Below, one piece after another: positions 1 to 6,009 of a stretch of DNA of 7,422 nt. A model generated the notes under the pieces. It was not told the DNA's origin, searched no databases, and was given only the letters and a program-made list of their open reading frames with translations. Source of the DNA: UBA1124 sp963933095 (GTDB taxonomy: Bacteria > Pseudomonadota > Gammaproteobacteria > Pseudomonadales > Cellvibrionaceae); assembly GCA_963933095.1 (NCBI GenBank), contig CAWVSV010000099.1, positions 1 to 7,422 on the forward strand, in the 5' to 3' direction. The position numbers were made by a program, and so were the translations under genes. Every line of letters starts with the position of its first letter. Position 1 is the first letter of the stretch.

Positions 1-65
1 GCTACAGTGCCGAGCTATCGACCTCGCAGGAGATCGTTTTTACTCGTAGGCTGGAAGCTGAGTAA
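1..65 (+). CDS. C-terminal end of an unrecognised protein (array unit 1, 5' end outside window)
   Basis: The frame with codons at 3, 6, 9 and so on reads YSAELSTSQEIVFTRRLEAE and stops at TAA 63-65. Its start lies left of the window, so I cannot tell whether it is an intact gene or another start-less array unit. The first 17 residues are repeated exactly in unit 2, and only the last few before the stop differ (LEAE here, LDV there). The alternating pattern ending in EIVFTRR would suit a closing beta strand, and a weak resemblance to TolB-type propeller strands is not enough to name it. No function is assigned. Confidence 0.4.
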   Translation, partial: YSAELSTSQEIVFTRRLEAE

Positions 66-217
66 AACGGATTAATGGCGCGGCTCTTAATATCTACATT
101 CAAAATCAGCTCACCGAGCCAGAGCAATTAAAAGGCTTTGATCTAGCCGGTTATGGCTACAGTGCCGAGCTATCGACCTCGCAGGAGATCGTTTTTACTC
201 GTAGGCTGGATGTTTAG
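62..217 (+). pseudogene. Start-less C-terminal module, array unit 2
   Basis: An open stretch of about 51 codons runs from GTA 62 to TAG 215-217, directly after an in-frame TGA at 59-61. It begins VKRINGAALNIYI, continues with LTEPEQLKGFDLAGYG, and ends YSAELSTSQEIVFTRRLDV. There is no ATG, GTG or TTG in frame and no ribosome binding site at its beginning, so it does not look independently translated. Its last 17 residues before LDV equal those of unit 1. It starts one base inside the reading frame of unit 1, so the two are not fused in frame. The best reading is a duplicated 3' gene fragment or silent cassette. The evidence for former coding is its protein-level similarity to unit 3. Confidence 0.6.
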
Positions 218-354
218 TCACACGGATTAATGGCGCAGCTGTAAGTATATTCATCTTAAAGGCGCTAACGGAACTTGAGTGGTTAACAAGCTTTTATCGT
301 TATAGCGCCAAATTCTCGACGACAGAAATAGTATTTATTCACCCGCAAGAGTGA
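217..354 (+). pseudogene. Degenerate C-terminal module, array unit 3
   Basis: The frame starting at GTC 217 reads VTRINGAAVSIFI, then LTELEWLTSF, then YSAKFSTTEIVF, and stops at TGA 352-354. Compared with unit 2 it lacks 18 bases of the middle and end (6 + 6 + 3 + 3, all multiples of three) and has a different tail (IHPQE). The in-frame deletions and synonymous-type differences indicate that it evolved as coding sequence. It has no start codon in frame and is one base out of frame with unit 2, so it is now probably untranslated. It is clearly older than the duplication that produced units 1 and 2. Confidence 0.5.
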
Positions 355-439
355 TAAATTTTCGTTCGCTCCTCAGGCTATGTAATATTTGCGTTACATT
401 GGCCCGTGTCAATATGACGTCAACTGACTGGTATAACGT

Positions 440-1057
440 GTGAATAAACCCTTCTCTCAAGCCTGTGTAAACAACCAGCAAGCTATCACAGATGTACTTA
501 AACGAGTCTTTAACGATAGGCAGCAGGTGCTGGAAATTGCCAGTGGCACGGGCCAGCATGCGGTGTATTTTTCTGCCGCCCTGCCGCACCTACAGTGGCA
601 GTGCAGTGACCTTGCGATCAATCATCAGGGTATTAATGCTTGGCTCGACGAGGCTTTGCAGGCCGGTGCTACTAACATAGCGCGCCCGTTAATGCTGGAT
701 GTGACTCAATCTGAGTGGCCAAATTTAAAATCAGACGTTCGCTGTGATGCCCTCTACTCGGCCAACAGTTTACATATAATGCCTTGGTCTGCGGTCGAAG
801 CTCTCTTTACTCAGTTAAACACTTACTTGCCAATAGGTGCGATTGTTGCCATTTACGGCCCTTTTAATTACAACGGCTGTTATACCAGTGAGAGCAATCA
901 ACAGTTTGATCACCGACTCTTTTTAAGATCGCCACTCAGCGCTATTCGAGACTTTGAAGCGGTGAATCAATTGGCGCAAGATGCAGGTTTGGAGTTGCAG
1001 GAAGATAATGCCATGCCGGCCAATAACCGGTTGTTGGTGTGGCGGAAGACTTTCTAG
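440..1057 (+). CDS. DUF938-type SAM-dependent methyltransferase
   Basis: This 205-residue protein fits the DUF938 family (class I Rossmann-fold methyltransferases; usual length about 200). The N-terminus KPFSQACVNNQQAI is the family's conserved lead-in. VLEIASGTGQHA at residues 30-41 is the SAM-binding glycine motif. DVTQSEWP (87-94), YSANSLHIMPW (106-116) and YGPFNYNGCYTSESNQQFD (139-157) are further family blocks, and the end AMPANNRLLVWRK matches the closing strand. The substrate of the family is not established to my knowledge. The start is GTG 440-442; no Shine-Dalgarno sequence precedes it, but starting later would remove the conserved N-terminus. It stands alone on the plus strand, with a hairpin terminator 67 bases downstream. 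A possible promoter (TTGCGT at 389-394, TATGAC at 413-418) is weak. Confidence 0.88.
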   Translation: MNKPFSQACVNNQQAITDVLKRVFNDRQQVLEIASGTGQHAVYFSAALPHLQWQCSDLAINHQGINAWLDEALQAGATNIARPLMLDVTQSEWPNLKSDVRCDALYSANSLHIMPWSAVEALFTQLNTYLPIGAIVAIYGPFNYNGCYTSESNQQFDHRLFLRSPLSAIRDFEAVNQLAQDAGLELQEDNAMPANNRLLVWRKTF

Positions 1058-1123
1058 CTTTTTAAGGCGTTCTTGATATCACATAAGCAGGTAAAAAATT
1101 GAGGCAAGTGATAAAAACCTTAG

Positions 1124-1154
1124 AGTAAAGGCTGCCGTTATGGCAGCTTTTACT
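1124..1154. terminator. Bidirectional hairpin terminator between convergent genes
   Basis: A 13-bp stem (1124-1136 with 1142-1154, one G-T wobble, loop GTTAT) has the core GCTGCC/GGCAGC flanked by A-rich and T-rich arms. The plus-strand transcript gets UUUU in the distal arm. It lies between the stop of the methyltransferase gene (1057) and the stop of the convergent lipoprotein gene (1157), so it can serve both. Confidence 0.75.
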
Positions 1155-1156
1155 GC

Positions 1157-1444
1157 CTAATTAATTGTGGCTGGCAGTGTTACCGGTTGTGCCGTAGCGG
1201 CAGAGTTGTCATTAACAACTTTGAGCAGAGCTTCGCACATTTTTAGCGATGTCTCGTTACCTTTAGACTTCATCACACATTCTTTATACTGTTTAACGGT
1301 TTTTTTCTTTTCAACCGTTAAATCTGCTTGCGCTTCAATTTGCGCCGTTTGCGCTTCTATTTGCTTCTCAGCAGGGGATGATCCGCAGGCGGCGATAAAA
1401 ATACTACTGGCAACGACAAAAGGTAAGATAAATTTTGTATTCAC
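1157..1444 (-). CDS. Small putative lipoprotein
   Basis: This 95-residue protein is not recognised as a named family. Residues 1-19 form a signal peptide (MNTKFILPFVVASSIFIAA) and I-A-A-C20 is a lipobox, so it should be lipidated at Cys20. Gly21 is not the Asp inner-membrane retention signal, so the outer membrane is the likelier destination. Residues 24-55 are charged and helix-forming, with a short repeat (QIEAQTAQIEAQA, 28-40) that may make a coiled coil. Cys56 and Cys70, 14 apart, could form a disulfide in the periplasm. The tail is Ala/Thr/Pro-rich. The start is GTG 1442-1444 without a clear ribosome binding site; no other in-frame start is available upstream before a stop. It lies 67 bases behind the FemAB-like gene on the same strand and may be cotranscribed with it. 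Confidence 0.75.
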   Translation of the reverse strand: MNTKFILPFVVASSIFIAACGSSPAEKQIEAQTAQIEAQADLTVEKKKTVKQYKECVMKSKGNETSLKMCEALLKVVNDNSAATAQPVTLPATIN

Positions 1445-1511
1445 AGGTAGAGATACTGAATGTGAAGGTAAGTCTAGATGTTAGTTTTTTTGCGGCCACA
1501 GCTGTCAGGCT

Positions 1512-2660
1512 CTAATTTTTAAACGGCAAAAAATTACAGGCATCGCGTTGATAACCCTGAATGTCATTGGCTTCGCGCTGAACAAATTCTTTCACCGCGG
1601 GTTGAAAACGCGGTTCTACAATAGAGTGGTTAGAATAGGTCAATACAGGTTCAAATCCGCGGGCAATTTTATGTTCACCTTGTGCTCCAGCATCAAAACG
1701 CGTCAAGCCCTCGGCTATGGCGTAGTCGATACCTTGGTAATAGCAGGTTTCAAAATGGAGAAAGTTATACTCAGCTAAACAGCCCCAGTAGCGGCCGAAG
1801 AGGCAGTTGTTACTGCGTAAATTTAACGCAGCCGCGATACATTCTCCGCTGTTATTGTAAGCGCAAACCAACACTATTGACTCTGCCATGTCGGTGCCCA
1901 ACGCTGCAAAAAACTCACCGCTTAAATAGCCGCCATGACCGCTGCGTTTGGCGTAGGTCAGTTGGTAAAAATTATGGAATAGTTGCCAGTCTTTCGAGTT
2001 GATATCGACACCACTTTTTATCCGAAAGGTGATGCCCTGCGCGGCAATTTGGCGTCGCTCTTTATTAATGGTTTTGCGCTTGCGCGATGTCATTTGTGCC
2101 AGAAAATCAGCGAAACTTCGGTAATCTCGGTTGAGCCAGTGAAATTGGCAGCCAAGTCGCTGTGGATAAGATTTGGTTAATTGTGTGCTGTTAGATTCAG
2201 GCAAAAACAAACTGTGCCAACCACTGAGCTTCAATCGTCGGCACTCGAGGTCTAGCGCGGTGCTAATCTGTGGCCATAAAGCATCGGTTTGTAGTGATTC
2301 GCAATGCAGCAGACGAGGTCCTTTACAGGGTGTAAACGGCACCGCATTAACCAGTTTGGGATAGTAGTCGAGTCCAGCGCGCTGATAAGCCTCGGCCCAG
2401 ACAAAATCGAACACATATTCGCCCCAGGAGTGGCTCTTGATATACAGCGGCAGAGCAGCTACTAATTGGCCGTCACTGTTGTGCATTATCAAGTGATGCG
2501 GTTGCCAGCCCTGCTCGCTGGAGACACTGTTACTGTCTTCTAGTGCGGCTAAAAACTGATAGCGTAAAAATGGATAGCCGTCGGCACAGGTGTGTTGCCA
2601 GAGGCGATTCCAGTCGCAGGAGTTACAGTGCTGGAGGCTGTCGATAAAGGTGATATGCAT
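1512..2660 (-). CDS. FemAB-like (DUF482) GNAT-fold acyltransferase
   Basis: This 382-residue protein matches the DUF482/FemAB_like family, often labelled 'peptidoglycan biosynthesis/recognition', in length and in conserved blocks. Visible blocks are GWQPHHLIM (51-59), LPLYIKSHSWGEYVFDFVWA (70-89), YYPKLVNAVPFTPCKGPRL (99-117), SRKRKTINKERR (192-203), GRYWGC (289-294), and LHFETCYYQGIDYAI followed by FDAGAQGEHKIARGF (301-336). The fold is expected to be a tandem GNAT pair as in FemAB aminoacyltransferases. The substrate is unknown, so the cell-wall role is by family name only. It has no signal peptide and is cytoplasmic. The ATG at 2658-2660 is the start; the purine-rich GGAAGGGCGAAG upstream is too distant to be a good ribosome site. 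It is separated from phoR by 284 bases and probably has its own promoter. Confidence 0.9.
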   Translation of the reverse strand: MHITFIDSLQHCNSCDWNRLWQHTCADGYPFLRYQFLAALEDSNSVSSEQGWQPHHLIMHNSDGQLVAALPLYIKSHSWGEYVFDFVWAEAYQRAGLDYYPKLVNAVPFTPCKGPRLLHCESLQTDALWPQISTALDLECRRLKLSGWHSLFLPESNSTQLTKSYPQRLGCQFHWLNRDYRSFADFLAQMTSRKRKTINKERRQIAAQGITFRIKSGVDINSKDWQLFHNFYQLTYAKRSGHGGYLSGEFFAALGTDMAESIVLVCAYNNSGECIAAALNLRSNNCLFGRYWGCLAEYNFLHFETCYYQGIDYAIAEGLTRFDAGAQGEHKIARGFEPVLTYSNHSIVEPRFQPAVKEFVQREANDIQGYQRDACNFLPFKN

Positions 2661-2736
2661 GCAGCCCAGTGTATCTTCGCCCTTCCTTAACTGCCACAGA
2701 TGAATATCGTCACGGTAATTTTTTTACCACCGTGTA

Positions 2737-2765
2737 CAGATAATACTGAGTAATCATTCTGTCAA
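2737..2765 (-). promoter_or_regulatory. Candidate promoter for the FemAB-like gene
   Basis: On the minus strand a perfect -35 TTGACA (2765-2760) is followed after 17 bases by TATCTG (2742-2737), a poor -10 with 3 of 6 consensus positions. An alternative -10, TATTAT, is better but only 14 bases from the -35. The leader would be about 70 bases and would contain the CACGGT/ACCGTG hairpin at 2711-2734. Confidence 0.3.
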
Positions 2766-2823
2766 CTGATGTCGATGCAGCTCTGAACCAAACCCTATAT
2801 TTTGCCCCCAAAGCGCTCCGATA

Positions 2824-2832
2824 GGGGGGGGG
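2824..2832 (+). repeat. G9 homopolymer tract
   Basis: Nine consecutive G (C9 on the minus strand) lie in the untranslated stretch between phoR and the FemAB-like gene, about 165 bases upstream of the latter's start. Long G/C runs are prone to slipped-strand length change. Here the run also forms one arm of the GCCCCC/GGGGGC pairing, so its length would affect local structure. Confidence 0.85.
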
Positions 2833-2944
2833 CAGTATTGAACGCGGTTAAGGCTCAGTGCAACGGCTGGTAAAACCGCTATCACGGAAGAACCTACTAG
2901 AGTGCAAGGAGGTTATCGCTGCTGAAAAGTGGAATTATTACCCA

Positions 2945-4234
2945 TCAAATCGGCTTACATTCCCGCGTCAGCGGAAAGTGACAGCTAAAACAGCTGCCCT
3001 GCCCCAATTGCGATTCAATTTTTAACTCGGCGTCGTGGCGCAGTAGTGCGTGTTTAACGATGGCTAAACCTAAGCCAGTACCGCCGGTGCTTGAGTTTCG
3101 GTGGTCATCGACACGGTAGAAGCGCTCAGTTAAGCGCGGGATATGTTTAGAGTCAAAGCCGGCGCCGTTGTCTTGGACGCTAACGTGGATACCCATCTCA
3201 TCTTTTTGCAGGGTCAAATCAATACGGCTATTACTTGGCGTATATTTTACAGCATTAAAAATTAAATTCGAAAATGCGCTGCGCAATGATTTTTCACAGC
3301 CGGCGATAGCCACTTCAGTAACGCCATGAATAATAATCTGTTGCTGCTTGCTACCGCTAAGTTCTAGGGCGTCGAGGCGAACACTCTGTAGTAAGGCGAC
3401 TAATCCTACCGCCAATTGCGGCTGTTGGCTGCTCTTGCTTTCAAGTTGCGACAGGCTAATCAGGTCTTCTACTAGCTGCCCCATGCGCTCGGATTGAGAG
3501 AGCATTTGGCTGAACGGTTTCTGCCATTGCCCCGGCATATCGTGACTGTCGGCCAGTGTTTCTAGATAGCCCCGAATCACCGTAAGTGGGGTGCGCAACT
3601 CGTGTGAAACATTGGCAACAAAGTCGCGCCGCATGTTTTCTAATTGATGTATCTGGGTGATATCGCGCACCACCACTAGGCGCTCGCGGCGACCAAATGC
3701 AGTAATTTGAAACTGTAGCTGCTTACCTTGAAATCGCGGTGAGGGTAAATCCAGAGGGATTTTATAATCCCCACTTTCAAAATAATCTATAAATTGAGGG
3801 TGACGCAAATAGTTAATAAGCGCGTGGCCTTGATCGGCACTTTGAAACCCCAATAGGCCGTTGGCGGCCCGATTCCACCAATCTATGTTGCCATGTGAAT
3901 CAATTAAGATAACCCCATCTCGCAGTGCTGCTGTGGTTTCTTGCACTCGGTTGATGACGGTCTTTAACTCGCGTTTTTCTTTGCGTTGTTTTTTCTGCAG
4001 ACGGTAAATATTATCAAAAATAGTACCCCAAATACCGCTGGCATCGGGTGGTTGTTTATTCGGTTTGGCGAGCCATAGATCGAGACGGCGGATTTGCCAC
4101 AGCAACCCGCTGATATACACGGCGCAGGCGGCAATTAGTGTCCAGCTCATGTAGCCATTGATAAAACCGAAAAAAATACCGGTGACCGCGAAGACCAGTA
4201 CTCTTTTTAATTCTGCTCTAAAACCTCTAACCAA
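2945..4234 (-). CDS. phoR: Phosphate regulon sensor histidine kinase PhoR
   Basis: This 429-residue membrane histidine kinase is the partner of PhoB encoded just upstream. Two close hydrophobic segments (about 11-26 and 30-47) leave no real periplasmic domain, as in known PhoR proteins, which sense phosphate through the Pst transporter rather than directly. A PAS domain spans about 95-190 (ALRDGVILIDSHGNIDWWN). The H-box is FVANVSHELRTPLT (205-218) with phospho-acceptor His211. The ATP-binding domain shows the N-box NLIFNAVKY (323-331), DNGAG (355-359), the F-box RFYRVD (371-376) and GGTGLGL (384-390). All catalytic motifs are intact. The start is TTG 4232-4234, supported by a GAGGT ribosome site seven bases upstream. 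The gap to phoB is 88 bases with no clear promoter or terminator, so a phoBR operon is likely. Confidence 0.96.
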   Translation of the reverse strand: MVRGFRAELKRVLVFAVTGIFFGFINGYMSWTLIAACAVYISGLLWQIRRLDLWLAKPNKQPPDASGIWGTIFDNIYRLQKKQRKEKRELKTVINRVQETTAALRDGVILIDSHGNIDWWNRAANGLLGFQSADQGHALINYLRHPQFIDYFESGDYKIPLDLPSPRFQGKQLQFQITAFGRRERLVVVRDITQIHQLENMRRDFVANVSHELRTPLTVIRGYLETLADSHDMPGQWQKPFSQMLSQSERMGQLVEDLISLSQLESKSSQQPQLAVGLVALLQSVRLDALELSGSKQQQIIIHGVTEVAIAGCEKSLRSAFSNLIFNAVKYTPSNSRIDLTLQKDEMGIHVSVQDNGAGFDSKHIPRLTERFYRVDDHRNSSTGGTGLGLAIVKHALLRHDAELKIESQLGQGSCFSCHFPLTRECKPI

Positions 4235-4241
4235 GGGGATT

Positions 4242-4247
4242 ACCTCT
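4242..4247 (-). promoter_or_regulatory. Ribosome binding site that fixes the phoR TTG start
   Basis: AGAGGT on the minus strand lies seven bases before the TTG at 4234-4232. No ATG or GTG nearby has equal support, so this motif is the reason for choosing TTG. Confidence 0.6.
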
Positions 4248-4322
4248 ATGCGATTTTAGTCGGGGCTGATGAGAGCCTATAACTGCCGCGTAGCCTTTGT
4301 ACAGTACTTTAATAGGCACCAA

Positions 4323-5018
4323 TCAGGCGAGTTTGGTAGAGAATCGGTAGCCACTGCCGCGCACGGTTTGGACAAAATCATCACAACCGTCGATGCTCAG
4401 GGCTTTGCGCAGGCGCCGAATATGAACGTCAATGGTACGTTCCTCAACATAGACATTGCCGCCCCAAACCTGATCAAGTAACTGGTTGCGACTGTAGACG
4501 CGCTCTTGATGAGTGAGAAAGAACTCCAGTAAACGATATTCGGTGGGACCCATTTCGACGCGCTTGTCATTGATGCTGACGCGATGACTGCTGGGGTCGA
4601 GGCACAGACCCGCTGCCACGATTGGTTTGCCGTCTACACTAGGAGCGGCACGGCGCAATACCGCCTTTAATCTGGCTACTAGCTCGCGCGGCGAAAAGGG
4701 TTTGGTGATGTAGTCATCGGCGCCCACCTCCAAACCCTGAATCTTATTGTCTTCTTCACCCTTGGCGGTGAGCATGATGATAGGTGTGTCACAGCTTGCA
4801 TCGTCGCGCTTTAAGCGGCGCGCCAGCTCAATACCGGACGTGTCGGGCATCATCCAGTCGAGCAAAATTAAGTCGGGTTTCTCATCGATCGCCAAGGCAT
4901 GTGCACTCTGCGCATTATCGGCCTCGATTACTCGATAGTCGGCCATTTCTAAGGCGACGCGCAGCATGTCGCGGATAGCGGCTTCGTCATCGACAATAAG
5001 AATTGTTTTTTCACTCAT
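4323..5018 (-). CDS. phoB: Phosphate regulon response regulator PhoB
   Basis: This 231-residue OmpR/PhoB-family transcription factor switches on phosphate-starvation genes when phosphorylated by PhoR. The receiver domain (residues 4-122) has the acidic pair Asp10-Asp11, phospho-acceptor Asp54 in LILLDWMMP, Thr84 and Lys106 (ITKPF). The segment from LTAKGEEDNKIQGLEVGADD to the linker is very close to what I recall of Pseudomonas PhoB. The winged-helix DNA-binding domain spans about 131-231, with the recognition helix region VEERTIDVHIRRLRKAL (191-207) and the wing VRGSGYRF. I chose ATG 5018-5016 because the protein then begins MSEKTILIVDDE like its relatives. A GTG three codons upstream (5027) is possible. 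Neither start has a good ribosome site. A candidate Pho box and -10 lie just upstream. Confidence 0.96.
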   Translation of the reverse strand: MSEKTILIVDDEAAIRDMLRVALEMADYRVIEADNAQSAHALAIDEKPDLILLDWMMPDTSGIELARRLKRDDASCDTPIIMLTAKGEEDNKIQGLEVGADDYITKPFSPRELVARLKAVLRRAAPSVDGKPIVAAGLCLDPSSHRVSINDKRVEMGPTEYRLLEFFLTHQERVYSRNQLLDQVWGGNVYVEERTIDVHIRRLRKALSIDGCDDFVQTVRGSGYRFSTKLA

Positions 5019-5054
5019 ATCTGACACAACTGACTATCGCTTTAAAGTGGATCT

Positions 5055-5088
5055 ATTAAATAAAGATTTTGTTTCAATTTTATGACAA
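5055..5088 (-). promoter_or_regulatory. Candidate Pho box and -10 of the phoB promoter
   Basis: On the minus strand, TTGTCAT (5088-5082) matches the Pho-box half-site CTGTCAT at 6 of 7. It is followed by the AT spacer AAAA and a second, weak half-site TTGAAAC (5077-5071; 3 of 7). Ten bases further is TTTAAT (5060-5055), 5 of 6 to the -10 consensus. Known PhoB-activated promoters place the Pho box about ten bases upstream of the -10 in lieu of a -35, and phoBR operons are commonly autoregulated. The transcript would start near 5048, about 30 bases before the phoB ATG. Confidence 0.5.
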
Positions 5089-5113
5089 TTGTTGAACTAT
5101 CGTTAAACAATTG
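5086..5113. repeat. Inverted repeat across the ubiA stop and the phoB control region
   Basis: CAATTGTT (5086-5093) and AACAATTG (5106-5113) are perfect inverted arms around a 12-base centre. One arm overlaps the better half of the Pho box and the other lies inside the last codons of ubiA. There is no U-run after it on the minus strand, so it is not a standard terminator. Confidence 0.5.
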
Positions 5114-5996
5114 CATAATGCGCGACGATACCGACAAAAATCACCACTCCAACCCAGTTGTTATTCAAAAAAGCGGCAAAGCAGGCTTCTCGCTGCCGGT
5201 ATCGTATTAAATACTGTTGCCAGACAAATAACCCAGCGGCCGCTAATAATCCGAATTGATAGAGCAAGCCCAATTCAAATTTATTGCCCGCTAGCAACAG
5301 CGCCAATAGCGCCATCATCTGCAGGCTAGCGCAGATAACTTTGTCCATGTCGCCAAATAAGATCGCGGTCGACTTAACCCCAATTTTAATATCATCGCTG
5401 CGATCAACCATAGCGTAAAAAGTGTCGTAGGCCACGGTCCACAAGACGACAGCGGTGTAGATCAGCCAGATACTGCTGTTCAGCTCACCACTCTCGGCGG
5501 CAAAGGCCATGGGCACGCTCATAGCAAAGGCCATACCCAGCACCACCTGTGGCAAAAAGGTAAAGCGCTTCATGAAAGGGTAGCAAAAGGCGAGCGCCAC
5601 GGCCGCGAAAGATAATTGGATGGTGAGTGTATTGGTAAATAAAACCAGCACAAAGGCCAATAAGCATAAGCTGATGAACAGCGCGATGGCCTCGATGGGC
5701 TTGGCTGCCCCAGTTACGAGCGGGCGATTTTTAGTGCGGCTGACCTGCCCGTCAATTTTGCGATCGGCAAAGTCATTAATAACACAGCCGGCGGAGCGCA
5801 TTAAAAAAGTACCGAGAGTGAAAATAATAAGATTTTTGATGCTGGGTATACCGGCGGCGGCAATCCACAAACTCCACAGCGTGGGCCAAAGTACCAGCAG
5901 AGTGCCTATGGGGCGGTCTATTCGCATTAACTGAGTGTAAGCAGTCAAGCGGCCTTTTATAGCGGTAACTTGTGTGGGGGATAAATTGACGAGCAC
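5103..5996 (-). CDS. ubiA: 4-hydroxybenzoate polyprenyltransferase UbiA
   Basis: UbiA is an inner-membrane prenyltransferase that attaches the polyprenyl tail to 4-hydroxybenzoate, the second step of ubiquinone synthesis, directly after UbiC. At 297 residues it has the usual family length. The two Mg-diphosphate-binding aspartate motifs are intact: NDFADRKID at 74-82 and DTFYAMVDRSDD at 191-202. Between and around them are the many hydrophobic segments expected of a nine-helix protein. The family lead-in MRIDRPIGTLLVLWPTLWSL (24-43) and SRTKNRPLVTG (86-96) are also present. The start is GTG 5996-5994 with AAGGA ten bases upstream. That ribosome site overlaps the ubiC stop codon (TAAGGA), so translation of the two genes is probably linked. 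It ends 84 bases before phoB. Confidence 0.97.
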   Translation of the reverse strand: MLVNLSPTQVTAIKGRLTAYTQLMRIDRPIGTLLVLWPTLWSLWIAAAGIPSIKNLIIFTLGTFLMRSAGCVINDFADRKIDGQVSRTKNRPLVTGAAKPIEAIALFISLCLLAFVLVLFTNTLTIQLSFAAVALAFCYPFMKRFTFLPQVVLGMAFAMSVPMAFAAESGELNSSIWLIYTAVVLWTVAYDTFYAMVDRSDDIKIGVKSTAILFGDMDKVICASLQMMALLALLLAGNKFELGLLYQFGLLAAAGLFVWQQYLIRYRQREACFAAFLNNNWVGVVIFVGIVAHYAIV

Positions 5997-6009
5997 TTTT
6001 GGTTTATCC

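Larger units (their letters stand above)
1..354 (+). repeat. Tandem array of ~155-bp units encoding a repeated protein C-terminus
   Basis: Bases 1-55 and 156-210 are identical (55 of 55), a direct repeat with a 155-bp period. At the same offset the similarity continues without gaps but weaker through 56-105 versus 211-260 (about 70%), including an exact 14-base block at 68-81 and 223-236. It extends patchily to about 143/298. The homology is also visible as protein: unit 2 (62-217) and unit 3 (217-354) share VxRINGAA, NI/SI-Y/F-I, LTE and YSA-x-x-ST-x-EIVF. Differences between units 2 and 3 fall most often at third codon positions, so both descend from translated sequence. Each unit is one base out of frame with the previous one. 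The array ends before the methyltransferase gene at 440. The protein family is not recognised. Confidence 0.8.
2661..2944. other. Non-coding spacer between phoR end and the FemAB-like gene
   Basis: No credible gene is seen on either strand. The spacer holds a run of nine G (2824-2832) in a segment with two competing inverted repeats: CCCTAT 2793-2798 with ATAGGG 2821-2826, and GCCCCC 2804-2809 with GGGGGC 2828-2833. It also holds a wider inverted repeat, GCGGTT 2844-2849 with AACCGC 2874-2879, and a 6-7-bp hairpin around a T run (2711-2734). No hairpin followed by a U-run is found after phoR, so how that transcript ends is unclear. Confidence 0.6.

Noticed and set aside
261..309. GGCGCTA(ACG)…(CGTTA)TAGCGCC inverted repeat as a terminator or attC-like site
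   Set aside because: The loop is 27 bases or longer, there is no U-run, the attC core consensus is not met, and the stretch aligns with coding sequence of the array, so the pairing is probably incidental.
429..437. Extended -10-like TGGTATAAC immediately before the methyltransferase GTG
   Set aside because: The transcript would start at or after the start codon, and the conserved N-terminus of the protein must be included, so this is unlikely to be the promoter used.
1548..2364. Several open frames on the plus strand opposite the FemAB-like gene
   Set aside because: They overlap each other and a well-recognised gene, have no family-like features and no ribosome sites; they are shadow frames.
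2700..2753. Plus-strand 17-codon frame beginning MNIVTVIF
   Set aside because: It is very short, has no ribosome binding site and lies in the control region of a minus-strand gene.
2759..2765. CTGTCAA as a Pho box near the FemAB-like gene
   Set aside because: It lies on the plus strand, opposite to the gene, the second half-site matches poorly, and it coincides with the minus-strand TTGACA.
2793..2833. H-type pseudoknot from the two crossing pairings around the G9 tract
   Set aside because: Only one base would be left to cross a six-bp stem, which is not sterically plausible; I treat the pairings as alternatives.
4275..4317. GCCTAT/ATAGGC inverted repeat in the phoB–phoR gap as a terminator
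   Set aside because: The arms are six bases around a 31-base loop with no U-run, and phoR is expected to be cotranscribed with phoB.
4269..4978. Open plus-strand frames opposite phoB
   Set aside because: They mirror the codon pattern of phoB and carry no recognisable protein features.
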